Source of the DNA: an uncultured Faecalibacterium sp.
Lineage (GTDB): Bacteria > Bacillota > Clostridia > Oscillospirales > Ruminococcaceae
Direction of reading: 5' to 3'
Length of the DNA: 40,349 nucleotides
Assembly (NCBI GenBank): GCA_900765705.1
Contig: CAAFSR010000120.1
Location: 1 to 40,349 of the forward strand
In this document: piece by piece, positions 16,957 through 24,738 of the stretch
Layout of the letters: every line of letters begins with the position of its first letter
Position numbering within the stretch: position 1 is the first letter of the stretch
The notes under the pieces: model-generated
The model's input: only the letters and a program-made list of their open reading frames with translations
Told to the model about the DNA's origin: nothing
The model's database searches: none
Position numbers and translations under genes: made by a program

Positions 16957-17811
16957 ATGAAAAACGAAGAAATGGCCCTCCTTTTCTCGGAGGCGACCCC
17001 TTATATCCAGAAGTACCACGGCAAGACCATGGTCATCAAATACGGCGGCAACGCCATGATCAACGAGACGCTGAAAAACGCGGTCATGAACGACCTTGTC
17101 ACCCTGACCCTGCTGGGCGTGCGGGTGGTTCTGGTACACGGCGGCGGCCCTGCCATCAATGAGATGCTCAAAAAAGTGGGCGTTGAGAGCCACTTTGCGG
17201 GCGGCCTGCGCGTCACCGACGACGCCACCATGGAGATCGTCCAGCAGGTGCTGGCCGGTAAGGTGAACAAAGACCTCGTGGCAAAGCTGCGGGGCCGCGG
17301 CGTCGGCCTCTGCGGCATGGACGGCCAGATGCTCCGCTGCACCGAGCTTGACCCTCAGCTGGGCCATGTGGGAGAGATCGTCCACGTTGACCCGACGCTG
17401 ATCTCCAGTCTGCTGGACAGCGGCTATATCCCCGTTATTGCAACGGTGGGTATGGACGACCTGGGCCAGGCTTATAACGTCAACGCTGACACCGCCGCCG
17501 CACAGATCGCGATCGCGCTCAAGGCCGAAAAACTCGTCTCCATGACTGATATTGCGGGCCTGCTGCGGGATAAGGAAGATGAATCCACCCTCATCCCCGA
17601 GGTGGAGGTCTCCGAGATCGAGGGCTACAAGTCCGCCGGCATTATCGCGGGCGGCATGATCCCCAAGATCGGCGGCATGGCCGACGCTATTTATCAGGGC
17701 GTCCACGAGGCTGTCATCATTGATGGCCGCGTGCCGCACTCCATCCTGCTGGAGCTGTTCTCCGACCGTGGCTCCGGTACCCGCTTCTATCGCCGCAGCC
17801 ATCACGAATAA
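16957..17811 (+). CDS. argB: Acetylglutamate kinase
   Basis: 284 residues. Amino-acid kinase fold with MVIKYGGNAM (phosphate-binding Lys and Gly loop), VLVHGGGPAINEML, and NVNADTAAAQIAIALKAEKL. It phosphorylates N-acetylglutamate with ATP, the step often feedback-controlled by arginine. The N-terminal helix MKNEEMALLFSEATPYIQKY resembles the extension found in arginine-inhibited, hexameric forms. It follows argJ by 14 bases with AGAAGGAGA upstream of the ATG. Confidence 0.96.
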   Translation: MKNEEMALLFSEATPYIQKYHGKTMVIKYGGNAMINETLKNAVMNDLVTLTLLGVRVVLVHGGGPAINEMLKKVGVESHFAGGLRVTDDATMEIVQQVLAGKVNKDLVAKLRGRGVGLCGMDGQMLRCTELDPQLGHVGEIVHVDPTLISSLLDSGYIPVIATVGMDDLGQAYNVNADTAAAQIAIALKAEKLVSMTDIAGLLRDKEDESTLIPEVEVSEIEGYKSAGIIAGGMIPKIGGMADAIYQGVHEAVIIDGRVPHSILLELFSDRGSGTRFYRRSHHE

Positions 17812-17814
17812 GGG

Positions 17815-17843
17815 TTGCGCGATGCGCCGGAGTACCCTATAAT
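17815..17843 (+). promoter_or_regulatory. Internal promoter before argD
   Basis: TTGCGC (17815-17820), a 17-base spacer and a perfect TATAAT (17838-17843), just after the argB stop. It may give argDF a separate transcript. Confidence 0.55.
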
Positions 17844-17868
17844 AGTTGATAAGAAAACTTTCCGATAT

Positions 17869-18016
17869 GCCAAGGCCTCCCCTCGATAGGCAACAGCGAT
17901 GACCGCCGCCAGCCGTGACGGAGAGGTTTAGCCTCGCTGCGATTCACGGCTAGGCTCTCCTTCGTACAACCTCTCAGGCTCTTCGCGCCAGCTCCCCTTG
18001 TAGGGGAGCCTTTGGC
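17869..18016. repeat. Dispersed palindromic intergenic repeat, compound copy 3
   Basis: Two copies in opposite directions. 17869-17926 is an inverted copy (GCCAAGGCCTCCCC to GACGGAGAGG). 17970-18016 is a direct partial copy (CCTCTCAGG to AGGGGAGCCTTTGGCA). About 43 bases lie between them, so the two halves can pair across the spacer. It lies between the internal promoter and argD. Confidence 0.72.
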
Positions 18017-18059
18017 AAAGAGGGAAAGTATGTGGCTCCACCGTCAGGAGGTAGATATT

Positions 18060-19265
18060 ATGGATTCCGAAAAAGTCATCAAGCGGGACAACGAGTATGT
18101 CCTGCATACCTACGCACGCAACCCCATCGCCATCGAGAAGGGCCACGGCCTCTATGCCGAAGGCCCCGAGGGGCAGAAGTACCTCGACTTCACCAGCGGC
18201 ATCGGCGTCAACAGCCTGGGCTACTGCGATATGACCTGGGCCGAGGCCGTCTCCGAGCAGGCACACAAGCTGCAGCACACCTCTAACCTCTACTATACCG
18301 CCCCCTGCGGCAAGCTGGCCAAAAAGCTCTGCAAGCGCACCGGTATGAGCAAGGTGTTCTTCGGCAACTCGGGCGCAGAGGCCAATGAGGGTGCCATCAA
18401 GGCCGCCCGCAAGTACAGCTTCGACAAATACGGTGCTGACCGCTACAATGTCATCACGCTGGTCAACAGCTTCCATGGCCGTACCATTGCTACCCTGACC
18501 GCCACCGGACAGGGCGTGTTCCACAACTACTTCGGCCCCTTCAACGAGGGCTTCCAGTACGTCAAGGCCGGCGACATCGACGCCCTGACCGAGATGGTGG
18601 ACCGCCACACCTGCGCTGTCATGCTGGAACTGGTACAGGGCGAGGGCGGTGTTGTGGCGCTGGACCCCGAGTATGTGCAGGCTGTCCGCGCCCTCTGCGA
18701 CGAAAAAGACCTCGTCCTCATCGTGGACGAGGTGCAGACCGGCGTGGGCCGCACTGGCACCTTCCTGTGCTGCGAGCACTACAACCTCCAGCCCGACGTC
18801 GTCACGCTGGCCAAGGGTCTGGGTGGCGGCCTGCCGATTGGCGCTGTCCTGATGAATGAGAAAGTCGCTGCCGGTATGGGACCCAGCAGCCACGGCTCCA
18901 CGTTCGGCGGAAACCCGGTGGTCTGCGCCGGTGCGAATGTCGTCGTGGACCGGATGGACGCCAGCTTCCTCGCCAACGTCAACGAGCGGGCCGTCCAGCT
19001 GCGCACCGGTCTGGAAAAGCTGCCCCGCGTCAGGAGCCTCTCGGGCATCGGCCTGATGGTCGGCATCGAGTTCCTCGAGGGCATCAAGGCCGCTGACGTG
19101 CTGGCCGCCTGCCGCAAAAAGGGCCTGCTGGTGCTTACCGCAAAGACCCGCCTCCGCCTGCTGCCGCCGCTGACTCTGACCGCCCACGATGTGGAGATGG
19201 CGCTGGATATTCTGGGCAGCGTCCTCGCGGAGATGGACCCCAGCAAAACGGAGGAGCAGGCATGA
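18060..19265 (+). CDS. argD: Acetylornithine aminotransferase
   Basis: 401 residues from ATG 18060, preceded by CAGGAGG; the upstream part of the frame is repeat DNA. Class III PLP aminotransferase with FTSGIGVNSLG, FFGNSGAEANEGAIK, SFHGRT, the cofactor Asp in LIVDEVQTGVGRTG, and PLP-lysine in TLAKGLGGGLPIGA. It converts N-acetylglutamate semialdehyde to N-acetylornithine and may also act on succinyl-diaminopimelate. Its stop overlaps the argF start (ATGA). Confidence 0.95.
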   Translation: MDSEKVIKRDNEYVLHTYARNPIAIEKGHGLYAEGPEGQKYLDFTSGIGVNSLGYCDMTWAEAVSEQAHKLQHTSNLYYTAPCGKLAKKLCKRTGMSKVFFGNSGAEANEGAIKAARKYSFDKYGADRYNVITLVNSFHGRTIATLTATGQGVFHNYFGPFNEGFQYVKAGDIDALTEMVDRHTCAVMLELVQGEGGVVALDPEYVQAVRALCDEKDLVLIVDEVQTGVGRTGTFLCCEHYNLQPDVVTLAKGLGGGLPIGAVLMNEKVAAGMGPSSHGSTFGGNPVVCAGANVVVDRMDASFLANVNERAVQLRTGLEKLPRVRSLSGIGLMVGIEFLEGIKAADVLAACRKKGLLVLTAKTRLRLLPPLTLTAHDVEMALDILGSVLAEMDPSKTEEQA

Positions 19266-20179
19266 AGCATCTGCTGAAAATGGGCGACCTCACCCCTGAC
19301 GAGGTGGCCCACATCCTTGATGTGGCCGATGAGCTGAAAGCGCAGCAGAAGGCCGGAGGCACCGAACCTCTGCTCAAGGGCAAGAGCGTCGCGCTGATGT
19401 TCTCGAAAAACTCCACCCGTACCCGCACCAGCTTCGAGGTGGGCGTCTACCAGCTGGGCGGCCTCGGCAACTACATGAATGCCGCCACCGAGCTGCAGTC
19501 CGGCCGCGGCGAGCCGCTCAAGGATACCGCCCGGGTGCTGGGCCGCTATTATGACTGCGTTGTCTGGCGCACCTACCGCCAGCGCGATTTGGAAGAGTTC
19601 GCTGAGTTTGCGGGTGTCCCCGTCATCAACGGTCTGACGGACTATGCTCACCCCTGTCAGGTGCTGGCGGACCTCATGACCATCCGGGAGCGCCGGGGCG
19701 CGCTGGCGGGCCAGAAGCTCTGCTTCGTCGGCGACGGCAGCAATATGGCCAACAGCCTCATCGTGGGCGGCCTGCTCTCCGGCATGAAGGTGGACTGCGT
19801 CTGCCCCCACGGCTACCGCCCGGCGGCAGATGTGCTGATGTTCGCCCATAAGTACGGCAGTGCGTTCCGCCTGCTGGAAGACCCCGCCGAAGGCGTCAAG
19901 GACGCCGATGTGGTGGTGACGGCCGTCTGGAATACCGCCGCCCCCGGCACCTCCGAGAGCGAGAGCCGCCTGCGGGACTTTGCAGGCTTCCAGCTTACCA
20001 GCGGCCTCCTGAAAGCCGCAAAGCCGGACTGCATGGTGCTCCACTGCCTGCCCGCTCACCGCGGCGAGGAGATCTCTACCGCCGTCTTCGAGGCCCACGC
20101 CGACGAGATCTTCACCGAGGCAGAAAATCGACTGCACGTCCAGAAGGCTGTACTGGCGGTATTGCTGGCGGGAAAGTAA
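19262..20179 (+). CDS. argF: Ornithine carbamoyltransferase
   Basis: 305 residues, normal length. The carbamoyl-phosphate loop is FSKNSTRTRTSFE; TDYAHPCQVLADLMT is the HPCQ motif, and the ornithine-binding end is HCLPAHRGEEI. It makes citrulline from ornithine and carbamoyl phosphate, which argG then uses. Its start lies in the argD stop. Last gene of the arg block, followed by a strong terminator. Confidence 0.96.
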   Translation: MKHLLKMGDLTPDEVAHILDVADELKAQQKAGGTEPLLKGKSVALMFSKNSTRTRTSFEVGVYQLGGLGNYMNAATELQSGRGEPLKDTARVLGRYYDCVVWRTYRQRDLEEFAEFAGVPVINGLTDYAHPCQVLADLMTIRERRGALAGQKLCFVGDGSNMANSLIVGGLLSGMKVDCVCPHGYRPAADVLMFAHKYGSAFRLLEDPAEGVKDADVVVTAVWNTAAPGTSESESRLRDFAGFQLTSGLLKAAKPDCMVLHCLPAHRGEEISTAVFEAHADEIFTEAENRLHVQKAVLAVLLAGK

Positions 20180-20222
20180 AATATGCAATGAAAAAAGGGG
20201 CTGTTGCAAAATGGCTCCAAAT

Positions 20223-20270
20223 AAAAAATGAGATAGACTTCCTCGAAAGGGGTTGCCTATCTCATTTTTT
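20223..20270 (+). terminator. Terminator after argF
   Basis: AAAAAATGAGATAG (20223-20236) pairs perfectly with CTATCTCATTTTTT (20257-20270), ending in a T run. It works in either direction. Confidence 0.9.
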
Positions 20271-20316
20271 GTTGTAAGCTGAAACTGCAATAAACCAACG
20301 ATGAACGCCTTTTGAA

Positions 20317-20345
20317 TTGCAAAATGATTTTTCAGTTGCTATACT
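20317..20345 (+). promoter_or_regulatory. Promoter of the left esterase/YaiI-family pair
   Basis: TTGCAA (20317-20322), a 17-base spacer and TATACT (20340-20345) with an extended TG (TTGCTATACT). The same box recurs exactly at 38824-38852. Confidence 0.72.
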
Positions 20346-20379
20346 GGGCTTATCAAAATTTTTTCGGGAGGACACCGCA

Positions 20380-21063
20380 GTGACTGCACAGACAATGCAA
20401 ATCGGGAACAGACCTTGCCGCATTTACGGCGAAGCCCATGCAGAATATCTACTGCTCCAAATGACCGGTGAACATGAGCTGCAAAGCATGGAAAGTGCGG
20501 TTACCGCTATTGCACAGAGTGCGCACCACTTTCTGTTTGCGGCTATCCCGGTGGAAAGCTGGAACGATGCACTTTCTCCATGGGAAGCCCCTGCTGTTTG
20601 GGGAAAGCAAGGTTTCGGTGGAAATGCTGGGGACACCCTGCGCTTTCTGACAGAACAGGTCATTCCGACACTGAAACAACGGTTTCATCTCCCGGAAAAC
20701 GTCAAAATCATTCTGGGTGGCTACTCGCTGGCCGGGTTGTTTGCGCTGTGGGCATCCACCCAGACTGATTTGTTCTACGGTGTCGCCGCCGCCTCTCCCT
20801 CTGTATGGTTTCCGGGCTGGATGGAGTTTGAACAGCAGTACCCGATGCAAACTCAACGCGTTTATCTGAGCCTTGGTGACAAGGAAGAGTGCACGAAAAA
20901 CACCGTCATGGCTGTAGTGGGCAATAACATCCGCACCCTGCACAGTCAGCTTACAGCGCGTGGCACAGACTGCACCCTTCAATGGAACAGCGGCGGGCAT
21001 TTCAAAGACGCCGACTTACGCACGGCGAAAGCCTTTCGGTGGGTGATGGAGGAAAGCCGATGA
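20380..21063 (+). CDS. Alpha/beta hydrolase (putative esterase), left copy
   Basis: 227 residues from GTG 20380. I reject the longer frame from TTG 20317 because that TTG is the promoter -35 box; GGGAGG sits 8 bases before the GTG. The nucleophile elbow is IILGGYSLAGLFALWA with Ser116, and SPSVWFPGW and a late His in GGHFKDADLRTAKAF fit a serine hydrolase triad. Substrate unknown. Stop and start overlap (ATGA) with the YaiI-family gene, so the two are translated together. Confidence 0.82.
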   Translation: MTAQTMQIGNRPCRIYGEAHAEYLLLQMTGEHELQSMESAVTAIAQSAHHFLFAAIPVESWNDALSPWEAPAVWGKQGFGGNAGDTLRFLTEQVIPTLKQRFHLPENVKIILGGYSLAGLFALWASTQTDLFYGVAAASPSVWFPGWMEFEQQYPMQTQRVYLSLGDKEECTKNTVMAVVGNNIRTLHSQLTARGTDCTLQWNSGGHFKDADLRTAKAFRWVMEESR

Positions 21064-21497
21064 ATATTTTGATTGATGCCGACGGCTGCCCGGTTGTCGA
21101 TCTGACGTTGCAGATCGCAAAACAGTTTGATGTTCCTGTTATCATCCTGTGCGACGCCTCTCATCAAATCGAGCGGGAAGGTGCGCAGACGCTGGTATTC
21201 AATAAAGGTTCTGACAGCGTGGACTTTGCGCTGGTGAACCGGGTAAAACCGGGGGATGTGGTCGTAACACAGGACTACGGGCTGGCCAGTATGTGCCTTG
21301 CCAAGCGCGTCCGGGTGCTGAATCAGAACGGTTTGGAATACACCGCCGACAACATAGACGCTCTCATGCTGCGACGGTATGAAAACAAAAAGCTCCTCCG
21401 TGCCGGAAAGCACCCCAAGGGGAGCCTAAAACGGACAAAGGAGCAGGATGCCAAGTTTGCGGATACGCTCGAGAAGATCCTGAATTACAACCATTGA
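21060..21497 (+). CDS. YaiI/YqxD-family (DUF188) PIN-like protein, left copy
   Basis: 145 residues. MNILIDADGCPVVD at the start, HQIEREGAQTL, and GDVVVTQDYGLASM are the conserved acidic blocks of the DUF188 family, whose fold resembles PIN-domain nucleases; biochemical role not established. ENKKLLRAGKHPKGSLKRTKEQD is the basic C-terminal region. ATG lies in the esterase stop. A second copy is at 39566. Confidence 0.88.
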   Translation: MNILIDADGCPVVDLTLQIAKQFDVPVIILCDASHQIEREGAQTLVFNKGSDSVDFALVNRVKPGDVVVTQDYGLASMCLAKRVRVLNQNGLEYTADNIDALMLRRYENKKLLRAGKHPKGSLKRTKEQDAKFADTLEKILNYNH

Positions 21498-21509
21498 TAC
21501 ATGCTTTTT

Positions 21510-21539
21510 GAAGGCTGGAGAAATTCAGCCTTCTTTTTT
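21510..21539 (+). terminator. Terminator after the left YaiI-family gene
   Basis: GAAGGCTG (21510-21517) pairs with CAGCCTTC (21526-21533), followed by six T. Confidence 0.88.
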
Positions 21540-21624
21540 CATGAGAAAATTGTAACATTTTTTGCAATTTGGTTGCGTTTTGAGGGGGAGTGAATCGGCC
21601 CCGTCGTTCTTTCGGCTCGTTTTC

Positions 21625-21654
21625 TTGCATCTGCTTTCCCGAATCTGCTATACT
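21625..21654 (+). promoter_or_regulatory. Promoter of the histidine phosphatase gene
   Basis: TTGCAT (21625-21630), an 18-base spacer and TATACT (21649-21654), again as extended TGCTATACT. Confidence 0.6.
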
Positions 21655-21682
21655 GAAGTCACTTTTTTAATCGGAGGCTTTC

Positions 21683-22261
21683 ATGACAACCCTTCTTCTC
21701 CTGCGCCATTCCATCCCGGAGCGCGGCGGTTCCAGCCCCGACCCCGGCCTTTCTGCCGAAGGTCTTCAGCGGGCCGCCGCAGTCTTTCAAAATGACGCTT
21801 TCCGCACGGTCTCGCTCGTCTGGTCGTCCCCTTCGCTGCGTGCGCTCCAGACCGCACAGCTGCTGGGGCTTCCCGTCCGGCAGGACACCCGCCTTGCCGA
21901 GCGCCGCACCGGCGACACGACCGGGCAGGACGCTTCGTTCTGGAAACGCCAATACGAAGACCCGGACTTCAAAAATCCGGACGGCGAGTCCTTCCGTGAG
22001 GTCAGCGCCCGGATGGCAGACTGCATCCACGAACTGCTGGATTCGCTCCCGGAGGGGCAGAACGCCCTTGTCGTCTCCCACGCCGCCGCTATTTGCAGCT
22101 ACTTGCAGCGCTTTTGCACCGTTGAGGTGACCGACGCCGCACAGAAGCTCCGCCGGATTACATTTCAGGGCGAAGTTCTGTTGGATGGGCACTTTTGGGA
22201 GGCTGATGGATTTGTGCTGCACATCGAAAATCGCCGCCCTGTTCTCATCCGCACCATCTAG
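21683..22261 (+). CDS. Histidine phosphatase family protein
   Basis: 192 residues of the phosphoglycerate-mutase-like fold. The phospho-acceptor is in LLLLRHSIPERG (RH motif). SSPSLRALQTAQLL, RLAERRTGD and the second His in LVVSHAAAICSYL complete the active site. The RHSIPE variant differs from the RHGET of cofactor-dependent mutases, so it is more likely a phosphatase of unknown substrate. GGAGG lies 5 bases before the ATG. It is the last ordinary chromosomal gene before the island. Confidence 0.88.
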   Translation: MTTLLLLRHSIPERGGSSPDPGLSAEGLQRAAAVFQNDAFRTVSLVWSSPSLRALQTAQLLGLPVRQDTRLAERRTGDTTGQDASFWKRQYEDPDFKNPDGESFREVSARMADCIHELLDSLPEGQNALVVSHAAAICSYLQRFCTVEVTDAAQKLRRITFQGEVLLDGHFWEADGFVLHIENRRPVLIRTI

Positions 22262-22267
22262 CCGCAA

Positions 22268-22297
22268 AAAAGGCACCAGCCTGAGCTGATGCCTTTT
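22268..22297. terminator. Bidirectional terminator between the phosphatase and the tRNA fragment
   Basis: AAAAGGCA (22268-22275) pairs with TGCCTTTT (22290-22297), with AGC/GCT inside. There are A and T runs on both sides, so it can end transcripts from the phosphatase gene and from a leftward tRNA gene. Confidence 0.78.
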
Positions 22298-22299
22298 GT

Positions 22300-22357
22300 T
22301 GGCGGAGATGGTGGGATTCGAACCCACGTGCCCGATTAAGGACAAAACGATTTCGAG
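22300..22357 (-). tRNA. tRNA-Ser(CGA) 3'-half fragment; left attachment site
   Basis: Read leftward: anticodon loop CTCGAAA, variable arm TGTCC/GGGCA, T-arm GTGGGTTCGAATCCCAC, and an acceptor strand ending CATCTCCGCCA. The sequence beyond the anticodon loop (22358 onward) does not form a D-arm or the matching 5' acceptor strand. It is therefore only the 3' half of a serine tRNA, as left by an element that integrated at the anticodon loop. A full functional tRNA is not present here. Confidence 0.65.
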
Positions 22358-22477
22358 TTTTACCCGCTTCGCAGTACTCAGTGGAACATAGTGGAAGTTA
22401 TCCGACTTTACCGGAAGATACAAACCATCGAGATTACGCTCAAAATTTCATCAAAGTCCGAAAGATCTAGGCTTCAT

Positions 22478-22517
22478 GCGGATTTGAACCCACTTGAAAA
22501 AAGTGCGAAAAATCCGC
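22478..22517. repeat. Stem-loop near the left element end
   Basis: GCGGATTT (22478-22485) pairs with AAATCCGC (22510-22517), and inside it CACTT (22491-22495) pairs with AAGTG (22501-22505). The left arm also resembles a tRNA T-arm (GGATTTGAACCC). Between the tRNA fragment and the first gene (22358-22654) I see no coding frame. Confidence 0.5.
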
Positions 22518-22654
22518 CCAAAAGAGAGAATTAGGAGAGATTTCCCGCCCGTTGGAGAGAACGAGCGAGAGAGATTCCAGAAGACTATCATCCATCCATG
22601 AAATATGTTGCTTCTGCCGCTGACGAAAAACCAAGCAGCAAAGGATGGATAAAA

Positions 22655-23278
22655 ATGACGACCCTGTTGGAGTGCTATAAAATTCTTGAACAGTACCCGG
22701 ACAGCATGACAAAAGACCAGTTCTACCGCATTGCTCACATCAGCAAGCGTCACGCAAAATACCTTCTGGATTCGGGACTTGTGCCTTGCCACGATTCCGG
22801 AAAAAAGACCCGCCGCTATACGATTCAAACCCGCGATGTTGTTACCTTCCTGTGCGACCGTGAGGACAATCCCGACAAGTACAAAGCTCCCAAGGGACTG
22901 TACATCGGGAACAGCGGCAAGGCAAAACGCCGCAGGTCAACCACCGAAATTATCCGGTTCCATTTTACAGAGCCGGAAAAGACCGGGCTGTACAAAGAGT
23001 GGGAACGGCTTGCCGCCGACTATGACGATCTTCTGACTACCTCTGATGTAACCGAACTGACCGGCTACTCCGCACAGAGCATCCAGAGATGGTGCAACCA
23101 GAAAATCCTCGTTGGCTTTCAGATTCGAGGGAAGCTCCTTGTCCCAAGATTGTCCATCATCGAGTTTATGGCAGGCAACCGCGCAACGGCTATCGCCAGA
23201 AAATCTCCCAAGCATCTTGAACTTCTCCGCACCTATGCGCAGGAATGTCACGAAGGTGCAATGACCATTACATACTAA
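22655..23278 (+). CDS. Protein with two helix-turn-helix (excisionase/MerR-like) domains
   Basis: 207 residues from ATG 22655, with AAGGATGG upstream; the longer frame from 22598 lacks a ribosome site. Two similar winged helix-turn-helix units can be seen: residues about 15-55 (MTKDQFYRIAHISKRHAKYL, then LVPCHDSGKKTRRYTI) and about 125-170 (LTTSDVTELTGYSAQSIQRW, then ILVGFQIRGKLLVPR). The linker is basic (KAKRRRS). It probably binds two DNA sites at once and controls excision or transcription of the element. Function inferred from fold only. It is followed by a strong terminator. Confidence 0.65.
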   Translation: MTTLLECYKILEQYPDSMTKDQFYRIAHISKRHAKYLLDSGLVPCHDSGKKTRRYTIQTRDVVTFLCDREDNPDKYKAPKGLYIGNSGKAKRRRSTTEIIRFHFTEPEKTGLYKEWERLAADYDDLLTTSDVTELTGYSAQSIQRWCNQKILVGFQIRGKLLVPRLSIIEFMAGNRATAIARKSPKHLELLRTYAQECHEGAMTITY

Positions 23279-23283
23279 ACAGA

Positions 23284-23319
23284 CAGGACTGCTCCACAAT
23301 ATCTTGTGAGGCAGTCCTG
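23284..23319 (+). terminator. Terminator after the two-HTH gene
   Basis: CAGGACTGC (23284-23292) pairs with GCAGTCCTG (23311-23319), with CACAA/TTGTG inside, followed by a T-rich stretch. Confidence 0.82.
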
Positions 23320-23371
23320 TTCGTTTAGAAAATGTATGATTTTGCCGTAGGAGTCCGGCCTATTTCAACTA

Positions 23372-23821
23372 TTATCCTCTGCTTTCAAGATGTTGAATAT
23401 GCTTCTTTAGCCAAAATATTAAAATCCCGACGTATTCAACTTTTTGACCTCTAGGTGTTTCCAGCTCTCTTAACTTTCTTCTGCATTCTTCAACATCTTG
23501 ATCTTTATGCTGCTTTTGCAATACTGACAGCATACCATCAAGAGCACTTTTTCTCTTGGCTTTCAAATCCTTACCATCGTTTAGGTTCAGAATATCATTT
23601 AGTTCATAATCGAGTTCTTTTCTGTCCTCCTTATCAGGTATCGTTTCGGCAGCCTGTATCTTACCGCTGAGAGAGTATTGTATCAAATGATTGCACTCAG
23701 GATTTAATGGTGTCAAAAAAAGTTTTTTGTTTCCTCTTGATTTATCGCAGCATAAAGCCCCTCGGTTTTCATTTCCTGAGCATACTGCAAGGAAGTTACT
23801 GTACTCCAATTCCTTCTTCAA
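23372..23821 (-). pseudogene. 5'-truncated PtuB-like HNH endonuclease (TIGR02646-type)
   Basis: About 150 residues remain, with LEYSNFLAVCSGNEN, LCCDKSRGNK, LNPECNHLIQY, and LNLNDGKDLKAKRKSALDGM. These match the C-terminal two thirds of the family that includes PtuB of the Septu system and the HNH effector of retron Ec78. The frame continues upstream a little (EPQSLTRGTENL), but the conserved N-terminal HNH His region is missing. A TAA closes the frame near 23880 and no good start exists (TTG at 23821 only). The partner ATPase PtuA is absent. It lies opposite to all neighbours. Likely a dead remnant of a defence gene. Confidence 0.6.
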
Positions 23822-23891
23822 GTTTTCAGTGCCCCTCGTCAGGCTCTGAGGTTCAATATTGACCTTTAATTAAAATATTCAAAGCAGACAA

Positions 23892-23932
23892 AACAGCCCT
23901 CTACTTGCAATCATTGCAAATAGAGGGCTGTT
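23892..23932. terminator. Near-perfect long hairpin between the PtuB-like remnant and the toxin gene
   Basis: AACAGCCCTCTA (23892-23903) pairs with TAGAGGGCTGTT (23921-23932), and TTGCAAT (23905-23911) with ATTGCAA (23913-23919). That is 19 paired bases with single mismatches and a one-base loop. On the minus strand it is followed by TTTT, so a leftward terminator is possible, but a recombination scar is equally plausible. Confidence 0.6.
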
Positions 23933-23941
23933 GATTTGTTG

Positions 23942-24430
23942 ATGCTTCTTCTCACTGCAAAGGCCGCCCATAGGGGCTGCTTTTGCCTACATAAAAAGGG
24001 GGGCAAGCCGCTGAAAAGTCTGAACATCCACCGTGGTGAGATCTATTTTGCAGACCTCGACCCGCACAGTGGCTCCGAGCAAGGAGGAAAACGCCCTGTT
24101 ATTGTTTTGCAAAATAATACAGGAAACAAATTTTCTCCCACCGTGATCGTTGCAGCTGTGAGCTCAAAGGTCTCCAAAAAGCCAAATCAGCCCACCCATG
24201 TCCTCGTGGACAAAAACCCTGCGTTCCGCTGTCCATCAATCGTGCTGTTGGAGCAGATCTCCACCATTGATAAGAAGCGCATCTGCAATTTTATGGGGAT
24301 GACCACTGACCAGGAAATGCAGCAAATTGAGAATGCCCTAAAATGCAGCCTGGCCCTGGAACAGGAATGCCCGCCCCATGCAATACAGGAGGGATCGACC
24401 GTTGCCAGAAAAAACTCTGCATCCGTGTGA
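23942..24430 (+). CDS. MazF/PemK-family endoribonuclease toxin
   Basis: About 162 residues if ATG 23942 is used. The MazF domain begins at IHRGEIYFADLDPHSGSEQGGKRPVIV, with the conserved Arg-Pro and nearby NNTGNKFSPTVIVAAVSS; SIVLLEQISTIDKKRI completes the fold. These enzymes cleave mRNA at short sites. The start is uncertain: there is no ribosome site before ATG 23942, while GGGGGG lies before CTG 24011, which begins closer to the domain. No MazE-like antitoxin is adjacent, which is odd for a toxin; the 3' end overlaps the excisionase-like gene by 29 bases. Confidence 0.8.
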   Translation: MLLLTAKAAHRGCFCLHKKGGKPLKSLNIHRGEIYFADLDPHSGSEQGGKRPVIVLQNNTGNKFSPTVIVAAVSSKVSKKPNQPTHVLVDKNPAFRCPSIVLLEQISTIDKKRICNFMGMTTDQEMQQIENALKCSLALEQECPPHAIQEGSTVARKNSASV

Positions 24431-24641
24431 TGCCTACCGTATCATGCTTCGGGATTACCCGGATGTCCTGAATATCGAACAAATGTGCGAGATATTGGGG
24501 ATCAGCACCAAAACCGGTTATGCACTTTTGAAGAACGGAAAAGTCCAGCATTTGAGGATCGGGCGCTTCTACCGCATTCCCAAAGCGCATCTTTTAACCT
24601 ATCTGATCGCATTTGCACCCGACAACATAGCGCAGACGTGA
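24402..24641 (+). CDS. Excisionase-like helix-turn-helix protein
   Basis: 79 residues from TTG 24402, chosen because AGGAGGG lies 8 bases upstream; an ATG at 24378 has no such site. The MerR/Xis-type winged helix reads LNIEQMCEILGISTKTGYAL, then GKVQHLRIGRFYRIPKAHLLTYL. Such small proteins steer the integrase toward excision. It lies about 100 bases before the integrase. Because it overlaps the toxin gene, it might alternatively double as the antitoxin-like regulator, but the fold favours Xis. Confidence 0.75.
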   Translation: MPEKTLHPCDAYRIMLRDYPDVLNIEQMCEILGISTKTGYALLKNGKVQHLRIGRFYRIPKAHLLTYLIAFAPDNIAQT

Positions 24642-24738
24642 CATCCTTGCATTCTCTCCTGCTGTTTTATACACTGGTGGTGTCAGCAGCAGAAGTTCCA
24701 TAAATTCAAGTGGATGCACAAGAACAGGAGGAAACACC

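Larger units (their letters stand above)
20301..21450 (+). repeat. 1.15-kb direct repeat, left copy (esterase + YaiI-family pair)
   Basis: This stretch recurs at 38808-39956 in the same orientation. The first 57 bases are identical, including the promoter. The next 100 have only a few changes, and the remainder is clearly diverged (YaiI-family proteins about 83 percent identical by eye). The two copies flank the 17-kb accessory region. Confidence 0.88.

Noticed and set aside
20317..20379. Longer N-terminus for the left esterase from TTG 20317 (and the same at 38824)
   Set aside because: That TTG is the first three bases of the -35 box and the -10 box lies inside the supposed coding part; the GTG with GGGAGG upstream is a better start.
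22300..22400. A complete tRNA gene
   Set aside because: Bases beyond the anticodon loop do not pair as anticodon stem, D-arm or acceptor strand, so only a 3' half is present.
22478..22517. A third tRNA T-arm / attachment site
   Set aside because: GGATTTGAACCC looks like a T-arm, but it forms a longer hairpin with its right side and has no acceptor end or anticodon part.
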